Positions 17,893-26,359 of a stretch of DNA of 64,000 bases are shown one piece after another. Origin of the DNA: JAKZVK01 sp965237575 (lineage in GTDB: Bacteria; Acidobacteriota; Terriglobia; Bryobacterales; UBA6623). Made by a program: the position numbers and the translations under genes. The stretch covers positions 4,154,001 through 4,218,000 of the forward strand of contig CBDEGI010000004.1 in NCBI GenBank assembly GCA_965237575.1, written 5' to 3'. The notes beneath the pieces are model-generated. The model saw only the letters and a list, made by a program, of their open reading frames with translations, made no database searches and was not told the DNA's origin. How positions within the stretch are numbered: position 1 is the first letter of the stretch; each line of letters opens with the position of its first letter.

Positions 17893-18301
17893 TTGTGGGG
17901 ATATCGATATGAACCAGCCATGGAGAAAGCCGGCCTTTCCGGCAGAATACGGGCGGTCGGCGGGAGCTTCTTTGAAACGATCCCGGGGCCCTTCGACCTG
18001 TGCGTGTTCAAACACATCATCCACGACTGGGATGACGAAACCGCGGCGACGATCCTTCGCAACTGCGCCAAGGCTTTGGCCGACGGAGGGCGGATTGTGC
18101 TGTGTGAAACGCTCATCACGCCGGAACCGGAGAGCCGGCCGGCGCTGCTGCTCGATGTTGAGATGCCGGCCGGCCCCGGTGGACGCGAGCGCAAAACGCG
18201 ACGAGTTCACCGACCTGTTCGCCGCCGCCGGTTTCCGCCTCGAACGTGTCATCGAGACCCAAACGCCCATCCGCCTCATCGAAGCCGTCGTGGCCAGGTA
18301 G
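17893..18301 (+). pseudogene. O-methyltransferase C-terminal remnant (truncated and frameshifted)
   Basis: About 135 residues match the C-terminal half of SAM-dependent O-methyltransferases of the acetylserotonin/hydroxyneurosporene type: VGGSFFETIPGPFDLCVFKH, then HIIHDWDDE, then GGRIVLCE. The dimerisation domain and the glycine-rich SAM loop that should precede them are absent; family members are about 330-370 aa. A second defect is one extra A in the AAAA run at 18193-18196, after which the normal end (RDEFTDLFAAAGFRLERVIE) continues in another frame. The frameshift may be a sequence error, but the missing N-terminal half is real within this window. Confidence 0.8.
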
Positions 18302-18316
18302 CGTTGCCGCCTCCCA

Positions 18317-19462
18317 TCAAAGCCAATACGAATAGCCCAGCGCCAGCAAAGCCAGAATCACCGTCGATACCAGCCCCAGCAATAACGGCCGCACCCCGCC
18401 CGACCGCAACGCGCGGAATTCGGTCACCAATCCCACGCCGGCGATCGCGCCCGTGATCAGCCACTTCCCCGCCTCGCCCAAGCTGTAGGCCAGGTCGATG
18501 GTGCGGTCGCCCGCGCCGAACAGAAAGCGGTCGGTCATGTGGAACGTCATCTCGGGGAACATTCCCGCCGTTCTCAAGAACGCCATTCCCACGAAGAAGA
18601 GAACAAACGTCGGGACCAGCCGCGCGTAGTCCACCGGCGGGCCCACAAATGCCGCCTGCTTGCGCCGCTGGTAGGCGTACGCCGCTCCGATCACGAACAC
18701 CGCCGGGCCGAGCAGGGAGATGCGCGTCAGCTTGACGATCGTGGCAATCTCGCCGGCGGTCTCCCCATCGAGGTGATGGGCGAACCCGGCCGCGATCACT
18801 TGCGGCGTCGCGTGGATCGCCAGGCCGCACCACTCCCCATAGACCTGCGGATCGATCAGCAGAAACGCACCCGCAAAAGGAAAGACCACCATCGCCAACG
18901 CACCCAAAAGATTGATCGAGGCGATCGAGATGGCGATGTCTTCTTCCTTCGACTCCACCAGCGGGGCTGTGGCGACAATGGCCGACGTGCCGCAGATCGC
19001 CGTGCCGACTCCGATGAGCAGCCCCTGTTCAGCCTTCACGTTAAAGAAACGGCAGAGGTACCGCGTCGCCACGATGATGACCACGATCAGAATGACCGCG
19101 CCGAACAAGACCCGGTAGCCCACCCGGAGCAAGTCGTAGAAGTCCAGCCTTGCGCCCAGCAGAACGATGCCCGCCGGCAGGACTCTCTTGATCACCATAT
19201 CGACGCCCGGCCGCAGCCGTGCGGCCGCCGGCGCCAGGTTGCGAATCGCCAGACCCAGCAGCAGAGCCAACAGCACCGCGTTCAAGGGGTGATAGTCGTC
19301 CCGCAGCGTGAACGGAGGGAAGGGCAGGGTGTGCAGGTAGAACGCCGCCCAGGTCAGAGCGGCGCAGGCGGCGATGCCCGGCCACGGGCTACGGCGTTCG
19401 GAGGCAAGAAGTCTCTCGCGAAGCTTCCCTTCGCGGGCCCGTTCTCTACCGCTGAGTCTCAA
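18317..19462 (-). CDS. YeiH/PSE-family putative sulfur-compound exporter
   Basis: A 381-aa integral membrane protein with about ten hydrophobic helices and family hallmarks: PAGIVLLGARLDF near residue 96, GTAICGTSAIVATAP near 155 and NLLGALAMVVFP near 183. The family (Pfam Cons_hypoth698, YeiH) is proposed to export sulfate or similar small sulfur compounds. It begins only 18 bases after cysK on the same strand, so the pair is very likely an operon, which supports a sulfur role. The start is a TTG at 19462; no better start precedes helix 1. Confidence 0.85.
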   Translation of the reverse strand: MRLSGRERAREGKLRERLLASERRSPWPGIAACAALTWAAFYLHTLPFPPFTLRDDYHPLNAVLLALLLGLAIRNLAPAAARLRPGVDMVIKRVLPAGIVLLGARLDFYDLLRVGYRVLFGAVILIVVIIVATRYLCRFFNVKAEQGLLIGVGTAICGTSAIVATAPLVESKEEDIAISIASINLLGALAMVVFPFAGAFLLIDPQVYGEWCGLAIHATPQVIAAGFAHHLDGETAGEIATIVKLTRISLLGPAVFVIGAAYAYQRRKQAAFVGPPVDYARLVPTFVLFFVGMAFLRTAGMFPEMTFHMTDRFLFGAGDRTIDLAYSLGEAGKWLITGAIAGVGLVTEFRALRSGGVRPLLLGLVSTVILALLALGYSYWL

Positions 19463-19480
19463 TCTTGGGTGGTCCGCAAG

Positions 19481-20440
19481 TTACAGCAGGATGCCGGTCG
19501 GATACTCTTTCTCCTGCCGGAAATACTCTTCCACACTGAAATATCGGGTGCCGGTGTCGCACAGAATAGTGACGACCTGTTGGCCCGGCGCGAGTTTCTC
19601 CGCGACCCGCCTCGCGGCCGTCACGTTCGCACCCGACGAGATGCCGACCAGCAGCGACTCCTTGGCGGCCAGCTCCTTGGTCATGTCGAATGCCTCGCGA
19701 TCTTCCACTGCAATGATCTCGTCGATGATGCCGCGGTTGAGAATCGACGGCACGAACCCCGCGCCGATGCCCTCGATGTGGTGGGGTGAAGGCGGCTTGC
19801 CGCTTAGTACGGCGGACGTGGCGGGCTCGACGGCGACGACCTTGACGTTTGGCACGGCTTGCTTCAATACCTCGCCCGCGCCCGTGATCGTCCCGCCGGT
19901 GCCGACCCCGGCAACAAACGCCGCTATGTCGTCCCCCACTGCCTCGAGGATTTCCGGGCCGGTGGTTTCGCGGTGCACTTGCGGGTTCGCCGGGTTGTCG
20001 AACTGCCGTAGCTCGATGCAGCCCGGGTTTTGTTCGACGATCTCACGCGCCTTCTTTACAGAGCCTGCGAGATCATCGTCGCCCGGCGTGAGGACGACCT
20101 GCGCGCCGTAGCGGGTGACCAGGGCCCGGCGTTCGAAGCTCATCGACTCCGGCATGGTGAGGATGAGATGGTAGTCGAACTTGGCGCACAGCATGGCGAG
20201 GCCGATGCCGGTGTTGCCGCTGGTGGCCTCGACGATGGTCATGCCGGGGTTGAGCTTTCCGGACGTCTCGGCGTCGCGAATCATGCTGAGCGCGATGCGG
20301 TCTTTGACGCTGCCGCTGGGGTTGAGCGACTCGAGCTTGCCCAGAATCGTGGCCCCGCCGTCGGGCGATAGCGCGTCGAGCCGCACCATCGGCGTGCCGC
20401 CAATCAGCTCCGCCACCTGGCTGTAAACGCGTGACTTCAT
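19481..20440 (-). CDS. cysK: Cysteine synthase (O-acetylserine sulfhydrylase)
   Basis: A 319-aa fold-type II PLP enzyme that makes cysteine from O-acetylserine and sulfide. The PLP lysine is K46 in NPSGSVKDRI, the substrate loop is TSGNTG at 73-78 and the phosphate cup is GVGTGGT. The C-terminal end (CDTGTRYFS) is typical. The ATG at 20440 is preceded by GGAAGG at a 5-base spacing; a GTG six bases earlier is less likely. It is the first gene of an apparent operon with the YeiH-type transporter. No serine acetyltransferase is in the window. Confidence 0.95.
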   Translation of the reverse strand: MKSRVYSQVAELIGGTPMVRLDALSPDGGATILGKLESLNPSGSVKDRIALSMIRDAETSGKLNPGMTIVEATSGNTGIGLAMLCAKFDYHLILTMPESMSFERRALVTRYGAQVVLTPGDDDLAGSVKKAREIVEQNPGCIELRQFDNPANPQVHRETTGPEILEAVGDDIAAFVAGVGTGGTITGAGEVLKQAVPNVKVVAVEPATSAVLSGKPPSPHHIEGIGAGFVPSILNRGIIDEIIAVEDREAFDMTKELAAKESLLVGISSGANVTAARRVAEKLAPGQQVVTILCDTGTRYFSVEEYFRQEKEYPTGILL

Positions 20441-20642
20441 GGGCACCTTCCGTCAGGTTCGCACAGATCGGAGGGACGGGGCGAGACCAACACTCGTTCG
20501 TGCCCACCAAGCCAGGGACGCCCTGCTCACTTCTTGGGCCGTCGGCGGACACAGAAAAAGAGCGGACCCACCGGGAATCAGAGTGTTAGAATTCCGATGC
20601 AAGGCGGTCGAAACCCTCAGAGCAGCGGAAGGGAGGGCCCGG

Positions 20643-21617
20643 TTGAAACGACGAAGGTTCTTGAACACGGTGGCGGGTGCGCTGGCGGGCTTCGCCGCCG
20701 AGTCGGCGTCGGGCGCGCGCGGGAAGAACATCCAATGGGCCTTTAGCCTGGGGCTGTGGGGCCATCTGGAGCAGGTGCCATTCACCGAGGTACTCGCGGT
20801 GATGAAGGACACCGGATTCACAGGCCTGCGCATGACCAGCTTCCCGCGGTGCCTCGAGACCTACGGGCTGACGATCCCAACGCTCCAGAAGGAACTCGAG
20901 AAGCGCGACCTGCGGATCGCCACCATCTCCTACGGGGGTCCGGCGTGGGACAGAACGCAGCACGAGAAGATGGAGAAGTCCGCGCGGGAGGCGATGGGTT
21001 TCTTGCGGAACTTCGGGGCCACCGAGCTGGTTGTTTTCTCGCCGGGGCGACGCGGTCCCGGGGGGCAGCCGCTGGCGAAGATCGAGATCCCCGAGTACAT
21101 CGAGCGCTCCTGCGAGTTTTGGAACCACCTGGGCGATGTGGCCAAGGAGTACGGCTTTCGGGCGGGTCTGCACAACCATCTGAACCAGATTGTCGAGAGC
21201 CACGACGAGGTCGAGCTGTTCTTGAAGCACAGCGACCCCAAGCGTTTCCACTTCTCGCCTGACACCGCCCACTTGCATCTGGCCGGCTGTGATGTCGTGG
21301 ATCTGTATGAGAAGTACAGCGACCGCCTGAACTTCATGGACTACAAAGACGCCCGCATCACTCCGGCACGCCAGGACATTCGCCTGGCCAACGGACGAGT
21401 GCTCGAGGCCAATACCCCCAGCGCGACCTTCATGAACAGCATCTACGACCTGGGCGAGGGCGAGATCGACTTCCCGCGGCTGCACCGTACCCTCAAGAAG
21501 CGCAAGTACAAGGGCTGGATCTGCGTGGATCTCGACTATGTGCGGGTCAGCCCGCGGGAGAGCTTCGGCCGGTCGATGAAGTACGTCCGGGAGAGGCTGG
21601 AGCGGATTTACTCCTAG
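20643..21617 (+). CDS. Tat-exported sugar phosphate isomerase/epimerase-like TIM barrel
   Basis: A 324-aa protein. The N-terminus (LKRRRFLNTVAGALAG) is a twin-arginine signal, and the mature part is an AP-endonuclease-2/xylose-isomerase-like TIM barrel with metal-ligand candidates in GLHNHLNQ, in FSPDTAHLHLAG and in the C-terminal EGEIDFPRL region. The start is TTG at 20643, preceded by a GGGAGG site; an upstream in-frame start would not leave the Tat motif at the end. It probably acts on a sugar or sugar acid in the periplasm. The substrate is unknown. A similar Tat-exported barrel lies at 46357. Confidence 0.85.
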   Translation: MKRRRFLNTVAGALAGFAAESASGARGKNIQWAFSLGLWGHLEQVPFTEVLAVMKDTGFTGLRMTSFPRCLETYGLTIPTLQKELEKRDLRIATISYGGPAWDRTQHEKMEKSAREAMGFLRNFGATELVVFSPGRRGPGGQPLAKIEIPEYIERSCEFWNHLGDVAKEYGFRAGLHNHLNQIVESHDEVELFLKHSDPKRFHFSPDTAHLHLAGCDVVDLYEKYSDRLNFMDYKDARITPARQDIRLANGRVLEANTPSATFMNSIYDLGEGEIDFPRLHRTLKKRKYKGWICVDLDYVRVSPRESFGRSMKYVRERLERIYS

Positions 21618-21664
21618 CGCCGGCGGACAGGCAACAGTGCCTTTCACGACCCTATGTGACGACG

Positions 21665-22303
21665 CTATGCGAGCACTTCGTCCTGCTGTGAGGAGAGCAC
21701 CAGGAACAGCGCGCCGCTCTTGGTGCCGACTTGGCCGTGGATACTGTCGGGTTCCGCGCGGCAGTAATCACCGGGCCGCATGGTCTGACCTTCCACCAAC
21801 AGGTCCCCTTCGAGCAAGTAGAGTTCCTCGACCTCGCTATGACGATGGCTGGGGTAGGTCGTGTTGGGCTCCATGCGGACGAGCTGGGTCGTATACTGGC
21901 GTTTCGGGTCGTTGAAGAGAACCCGGCTGGAGATTCCGGGAAGCGGCGCCGCTTCCCAGTCCATCTCGGTTGATCGCGCAATCAGCAGACCACCTTCATC
22001 GAACAGGATCGCGCGTTCCGGGCCGCGCGCCGGCTCGGCGTTGGCGCCGGGCTGCTCCGTCTCCGCTTGGATGCGTTGGAGCAGCCGCGCTCGGAGGTCC
22101 GCCGAAGGGGCTGCGGCCGCCGCCGCGAACCCGAGTTGCCCGGCTGCTTCCTCGAACGAGCGCACGTCCCCCTCGCAGACCAGGCAGCCGTCCGCCAAGT
22201 GCTCCTGGTAAGCCGCACTTTCCTCGGGGTTCAACGCACCGAGTGCCGCGAGCGCAGCCCACTCGCAAGTTTTATTAGACCGATGTTGGTGCCGGCCGTT
22301 CAT
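21665..22303 (-). CDS. ChrR-type anti-sigma factor with cupin sensor domain
   Basis: A 212-aa soluble protein. Residues 10-80 form a zinc-type anti-sigma domain with HLADGCLVC (H35, C40, C43). Residues about 100-212 form a cupin with candidate metal ligands H153, H155, E159 and H189 (PSHRHSEVEELYLLEGD, DSIHG). In characterised ChrR proteins the first domain holds an ECF sigma factor and the cupin senses singlet oxygen or lipid peroxides. Its ATG overlaps the TGA of the sigma gene (ATGA), so translation is probably coupled. The sigma-binding motif is nearly the same as in the RskA-type protein at 23725. Confidence 0.88.
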   Translation of the reverse strand: MNGRHQHRSNKTCEWAALAALGALNPEESAAYQEHLADGCLVCEGDVRSFEEAAGQLGFAAAAAAPSADLRARLLQRIQAETEQPGANAEPARGPERAILFDEGGLLIARSTEMDWEAAPLPGISSRVLFNDPKRQYTTQLVRMEPNTTYPSHRHSEVEELYLLEGDLLVEGQTMRPGDYCRAEPDSIHGQVGTKSGALFLVLSSQQDEVLA

Positions 22304-22911
22304 AGCGCGCCCATCTGGGGCTGTAACGAATCCCGAAGGTGAAGCATGCCGAGGCGGATGCGCGTCTTAACCGTCCCGAGCGGCTCGCCCAGCCGCTCGG
22401 CGATTTGCGAGTGGCTGAATCCTAAAAAGTAGGCCAATTCGATGGCCTCCCGCTGCGGCTCCTGAAGCGCCCCTAGTGCCGACTGGACGGCACGCCGGCG
22501 CTCGGATGCGAGACTGCTTTCCTCAGGCGTCGGGGCGCGATCCGCGGCTTCGCCGACCGCATCCAGCGGGCCCTCCTGTGCGCGCTGGCGCCGCCCTTTT
22601 GACCGCAGCCGGTCGATCGCCCGGCTGCGCGCCATGTTCAGCAGCCAGGACGAAACCGCGCCACGCTCCGGGCTGTACCGGCTCGCCTGCTTCCAGACCT
22701 GGACGTAGACGTCCAGCGTGACTTCCTCGGCACTCTCGCGGTCTCCAAGAATCCTCAGTGTCAGCCCAAACACGTACCGGCTGCTGTCGTCGTAGAACTC
22801 GGCCAAAGCCCCTTGGTCACCCTGGGCCACCTGGGCGAGGAGACCCGTCCACAACTCTCCCGCTCGAGGAGCGTCAGCCTGAGCCCTAGGAGCCGTCAAG
22901 CAAGTCCCCAT
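22300..22911 (-). CDS. ECF sigma factor (paired with the ChrR-type anti-sigma)
   Basis: A 203-aa RNA polymerase sigma factor of the ECF group. Region 2 covers about residues 40-105 (YVFGLTLRILGDRESAEEV, WLLNMARSRAIDRLRSK) and region 4 covers about 140-195 (REAIELAYFLGFSHSQIAERL, then GTVKTRIRLGM). It should direct polymerase to stress or envelope promoters when released from its anti-sigma factor. It is transcribed away from the second ECF gene, with a 226-base shared upstream region. Start ATG at 22911. Confidence 0.93.
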   Translation of the reverse strand: MGTCLTAPRAQADAPRAGELWTGLLAQVAQGDQGALAEFYDDSSRYVFGLTLRILGDRESAEEVTLDVYVQVWKQASRYSPERGAVSSWLLNMARSRAIDRLRSKGRRQRAQEGPLDAVGEAADRAPTPEESSLASERRRAVQSALGALQEPQREAIELAYFLGFSHSQIAERLGEPLGTVKTRIRLGMLHLRDSLQPQMGAL

Positions 22912-23137
22912 CTGAAAAACGGTACGAGATGACGGGTCGGGTCGGATTCATCACATTCGAAACAACAGGGCCACATCCGGCCTAGCGGCAATCCACGTAA
23001 TCAATAGATGAAGAGGTTATAGCACGAAACGCCGACCGACCGCCGGGAATCGCGGTGGAATACACCTTGCAGAAGACCGCTGCGCTCGGCGGGCTCTGTG
23101 CTCTGGGCTATAGTGGTGGCCGGGGCCAAGATCCACG
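22912..23137. promoter_or_regulatory. Divergent promoter region between two ECF sigma genes
   Basis: The 226 bases separate two sigma genes that point away from each other, so both promoters must lie here or just inside. A TATAGT-like -10 hexamer occurs near 23110 before the rightward gene. I could not assign an ECF-type -35 (AAC-containing) motif with confidence. ECF factors often control their own promoters, so shared autoregulation is likely, but this is inference. Confidence 0.4.
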
Positions 23138-23728
23138 GTGTTATTGGCAGCGCTACTTGGGGGGACGGCGGCCGGGCTCGTGCCCGACGATGAGCTGATG
23201 CGACGCGTGGTGGACCATGACTCCGAAGGCCTGGAGCAGCTCTACGACCGCTATTCCCGCGCGGTGTATTCACTGTTGTTGCGGGTCACGGGGCAGGCCG
23301 CTTCCGCCGACGAGCTGTTGCAGGAGGTCTTTTTGCGGTTGTGGAACAGCGCACCCACGTACCGCGCGGCCCGCGGCGCCCTGGGGCCTTGGCTGCTGAC
23401 ACTGGCGCGCCATATTGCGATCGATCACATCCGCAGTAAGGCCGAGAAGCAACGGCGGCAGGAAGACCCGGCAGCGGACCCTCCCTCGGGCATGTCGGTA
23501 CCCAGGCCGGAGGAATGGCTTGATCAGCTGCGGCTAGCCGAACGCGTGCAGCGTCTCATGAGCAAGCTGCCTGAGTCTGAGAAGAAAGCGCTGGAGTTGG
23601 CTTACTTCAAGGGACTGAGCCAAAGCGAGATCGCTGCGTCGATGGATCAGCCTCTGGGCACTGTCAAAACCTGGATCCGAAGCGCGCTCCGGAGGCTACG
23701 ACTGGCATTGGAGGAGGAAGCGGCATGA
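23138..23728 (+). CDS. ECF sigma factor (SigK-like, paired with RskA-type anti-sigma)
   Basis: A 196-aa ECF sigma factor. Region 2 has EGLEQLYDRYSRAVYSLLLR and WLLTLARHIAIDHIRSK; region 4 has EKKALELAYFKGLSQSEIA followed by GTVKTWIRSALRRL. It is paralogous to the sigma factor at 22300, with alignable regions throughout. The start may be GTG at 23138 or, in the same frame, GTG at 23180; the second trims 14 hydrophobic residues that are unusual for the family and may be the true start. Its TGA overlaps the ATG of the anti-sigma gene. Confidence 0.9.
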   Translation: MLLAALLGGTAAGLVPDDELMRRVVDHDSEGLEQLYDRYSRAVYSLLLRVTGQAASADELLQEVFLRLWNSAPTYRAARGALGPWLLTLARHIAIDHIRSKAEKQRRQEDPAADPPSGMSVPRPEEWLDQLRLAERVQRLMSKLPESEKKALELAYFKGLSQSEIAASMDQPLGTVKTWIRSALRRLRLALEEEAA

Positions 23729-24483
23729 CGGACTGCAAACTCCTTCAAGAACAGTACGACCTCTTTGCGCTCGGAGTACTGGACGATGAGGAGCACGCCG
23801 AAGTCGTCGCTCACCTTGAACAGGGCTGCGCGCGATGTACGCCCGGTGTCGAGGAGGCGCGGGCAAGAGTTGCTCACCTAGCGCTCGCGGCGCCTCCGGT
23901 GGAGCCGCCCGCCGCGGTGCGGGCAAGGCTCTTGGCCGTGGTGGCTCCTCCGCCGGCCCGACGCTCCTGGACGCCCGCCTTTGCCTGGGCAACGGCAGCG
24001 GCCATGCTTGCCTTCGCGGTGCTCAGTCAGTGGCAGGCGAGTGAGATCGAAGTGCGCTCGCAACAGCTTCAACAGCAGGTCGCTGATCTAGAAAGGCGCC
24101 AACGGGATCTAAGCGCACAGAACGAGAACTATCAGCAGGTGCTCGAGATCGTCTCGGCGCCGGGGACCGTCCCCGTTGCTCTGAATGCGCCGACCTCCCC
24201 ACAACTTCGTGCCTACTGGCATGAAGACCTTGGGCTCGTACTCGCGGCCCAAGACATGCCCGATTTGCCCTCCGACCGAACCTATCAACTCTGGGTCATC
24301 CCGAAGCAGGGCAGCCCTGTGAGCGCCGGCACGTTTGAGCCCGAGCAGGACGGGAAGGTTACGTATGTCGTCTCGCCGGAGCTGTCGCCGTCGGACGCCG
24401 CGGCCCTCGCCATCACCGACGAGCCTTCCGGCGGGCAGCCGCAGCCGACCACCCAGCCGATCTGGGTCGGGCCATTGGGCTAG
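23725..24483 (+). CDS. RskA-family membrane anti-sigma factor
   Basis: A 252-aa anti-sigma factor. The N-terminal cytoplasmic domain contains HLEQGCARC (H30, C35, C38). One membrane helix spans about residues 82-103, followed by a glutamine-rich coiled coil (about 107-145) and the extracytoplasmic RskA domain (QLRAYWHEDLGLVLAAQDMP, then TYQLWVIPKQG). In the mycobacterial system the equivalent protein holds SigK at the membrane until it is released by redox change or proteolysis. The ATGA overlap with the sigma gene suggests coupled synthesis. DUF4331 downstream is a probable regulatory target or partner. Confidence 0.9.
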   Translation: MTDCKLLQEQYDLFALGVLDDEEHAEVVAHLEQGCARCTPGVEEARARVAHLALAAPPVEPPAAVRARLLAVVAPPPARRSWTPAFAWATAAAMLAFAVLSQWQASEIEVRSQQLQQQVADLERRQRDLSAQNENYQQVLEIVSAPGTVPVALNAPTSPQLRAYWHEDLGLVLAAQDMPDLPSDRTYQLWVIPKQGSPVSAGTFEPEQDGKVTYVVSPELSPSDAAALAITDEPSGGQPQPTTQPIWVGPLG

Positions 24484-24723
24484 CCTCTAGGGCTTGCGTA
24501 CGCTTCCCGCGCATGGCCGCGTTTCCTAGAAGGGCCCCCTCCCCTCCGGTCAACGCTCGGAATACCTACAACTTTTCGCTGTGTCTCGCGCCTATCGAGA
24601 ACGAGCACATCCGATTTCGGCATCTCCTCGTAGTTATCAAAAGAGCCGGAGAGTTCCGGCAAGGTTCGCCACCGGGTGGCAACTGAGCCCGCGCGGAACC
24701 GACTTTCTTTTGGAGGGAGAAGC
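24484..24723. other. Intergenic region before DUF4331
   Basis: 240 bases with no protein-like frame. The last 20 contain a TTGGAGGGAGAAGC ribosome-binding site for the DUF4331 start. A promoter is plausible, but no clear hexamers stand out. Confidence 0.4.
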
Positions 24724-26278
24724 ATGAACCTACGGAAATCTATCGTTGTGGCCGCTGCCCTGATGACAGCCGCCATTCCAGCGACTTTCTACGCAGCCAA
24801 TCACCGCGAAGCACCCATTACCGCTCTCGATCACAAAGCGGACATCACCGACTTCTTCGCCTTTCGCAGCTACGACGGAGATACCGGTCTCGACAAGGTG
24901 ACGTTCATCCTGGACGTGGATCCTCTGCTCGAGCCCGCCAACGGCCCCACGTTGTTTCCTTTTGACCCTGACATTCTCTACGAGATCAAGATCGACAACA
25001 ACACCAATGTGACACCGGATGTCGTCTTCCAATTCCGCTTCACGACGGAGGAGTTTCGGCTGCCCGGTGTCTACACCGCCGTGGCCGGCGTGGGGGAGGC
25101 AGGTGCAGTCGATCCCGGCACGGGGGATCTGGTTGTCCCCCCCGAATTACGACCTTTGATAGCCCCGGGCTGAACCAGGTGCAAACCTACACCGTGACCA
25201 TGATCACCGACGGCGTCGCCCGGGAACTGACCAATCCGGACGGAGGCCCCTTCTACGCGGTTCCGGGCAACGCCGGCCCTCGCACGATGGACTACGGGGC
25301 GTTGTTTGATGCGGCCACCTACGACCTGCACGATGGCGTGAAGGTGTTCGCCGGGACCGTGGACGATCCCTTCTGGATTGATCTCGGCGCGGCCTTTGAT
25401 ACGGCCAATTTTCGTACCCTGGCCAGCGGCGTCCCTGGGGTGCTTACCGATGCGGAAGACGCTGCCCAAGAGAACCTCGCAAGCGACACGATTTCCGGTT
25501 ACGCGGTGAACGCGATCGCGATTGAGGTGCCGATCTCAATGGTCAAGCGCGAGGACGACCCGATCTTGGGAAACCGGTCTCCGAATAGCACGATCGGGGC
25601 CTGGGGTACGACGTCTCGCCCGCGGGAAGTAGTGAATCCTCGGGCTCGAATGTTTCCCCCCCCCAGTTCCGCCAAGTCCAGCGCATGGGCCACCCGCTCA
25701 TTAACGAGCTGATCATTGGAATCGGGTCGAAAGACCGGTTCAGCATGGATACACCGAAAGCGGATGCGCAGTTCGCGGATTTCTTTCTGGATCCGCCGAT
25801 TGCCCGAATTGTCGAGGCGCTCTACGGCGGAGTTCTTACCATTCCTGAGGCGCCACGGCTCGACCTTCTTCCGCTGGTCATCTACACGGCACCGATCATC
25901 GACCCGCGGGCCGCGGCGTTTACGACGGCCGGACCCATCGCCGATATCCTGCGTTTGAACGTGTCGGTTCCGCCCACACCCGTGTCTTCGGCAAGCCGCC
26001 TGGGGTTAATTGGCGGCGACCGTGCCGGTTACCCTAACGGCCGCCGGCTTTTCGACGACGTGGTGGACATCGTGCTCCGTGTGGGTGTTGGCGGCGTCCT
26101 CACCGTCGACGCTGCTGGGGAGAGCCTGAATCGCTTCCCCAACAATCGGCTCGGTGACGGGGTGAACGTCAACGACGCTCCGTATCGGACGAGCTTTCCT
26201 TACCTGGCGAACTGCCCGGACGGCCGCAACCGCCGCCACATCGATCCAGGCGAAGAGGGAGGGGGGCCGGTCGAATAG
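24724..26278 (+). CDS. DUF4331 exported protein (two poly-C frameshifts)
   Basis: The ATG at 24724 follows GGAGGGAG and opens a signal peptide ending near residue 25 (TFYAANHREAP). NHREAPITALDHKADITDFF is the DUF4331 opening. The frame is lost twice, each time at a C run: C7 at 25137-25143 and C9 at 25656-25664. Adding one C at each restores one continuous protein of 518 aa, and the second repair recreates the family motif QVQRMGHPLINELIIG. The C-terminal part has the expected DVVDIVLRVGVGG segment. The role of DUF4331 is unknown. It follows the sigma/anti-sigma pair, and a strong terminator comes right after it. I read the breaks as sequence error or slippage in long C tracts. Confidence 0.8.
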
Positions 26279-26287
26279 GGGAGGGTG

Positions 26288-26327
26288 GCGGCCGCGCTCA
26301 AGCCTCTGAGCGCGGCCGCTTTTCTTG
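26288..26327 (+). terminator. Rho-independent terminator after DUF4331
   Basis: A perfect 13-bp stem (GCGGCCGCGCTCA and its complement TGAGCGCGGCCGC) around the loop AGCCTC, followed by TTTTTCTT. It lies 10 bases after the DUF4331 stop and 33 bases before the next start, the clearest terminator in the window. Confidence 0.92.
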
Positions 26328-26359
26328 TAAATCGCTGCTACGACCGAAAGGGAAGCCGG

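Noticed and set aside
20441..20642. Riboswitch upstream of cysK
   Set aside because: No conserved box or terminator/antiterminator stems of a known class could be recognised.
24724..26278. Programmed ribosomal frameshifting in DUF4331
   Set aside because: Two shifts both in C runs, with no stop-adjacent slippery heptamer or pseudoknot evident; error or slippage is simpler.
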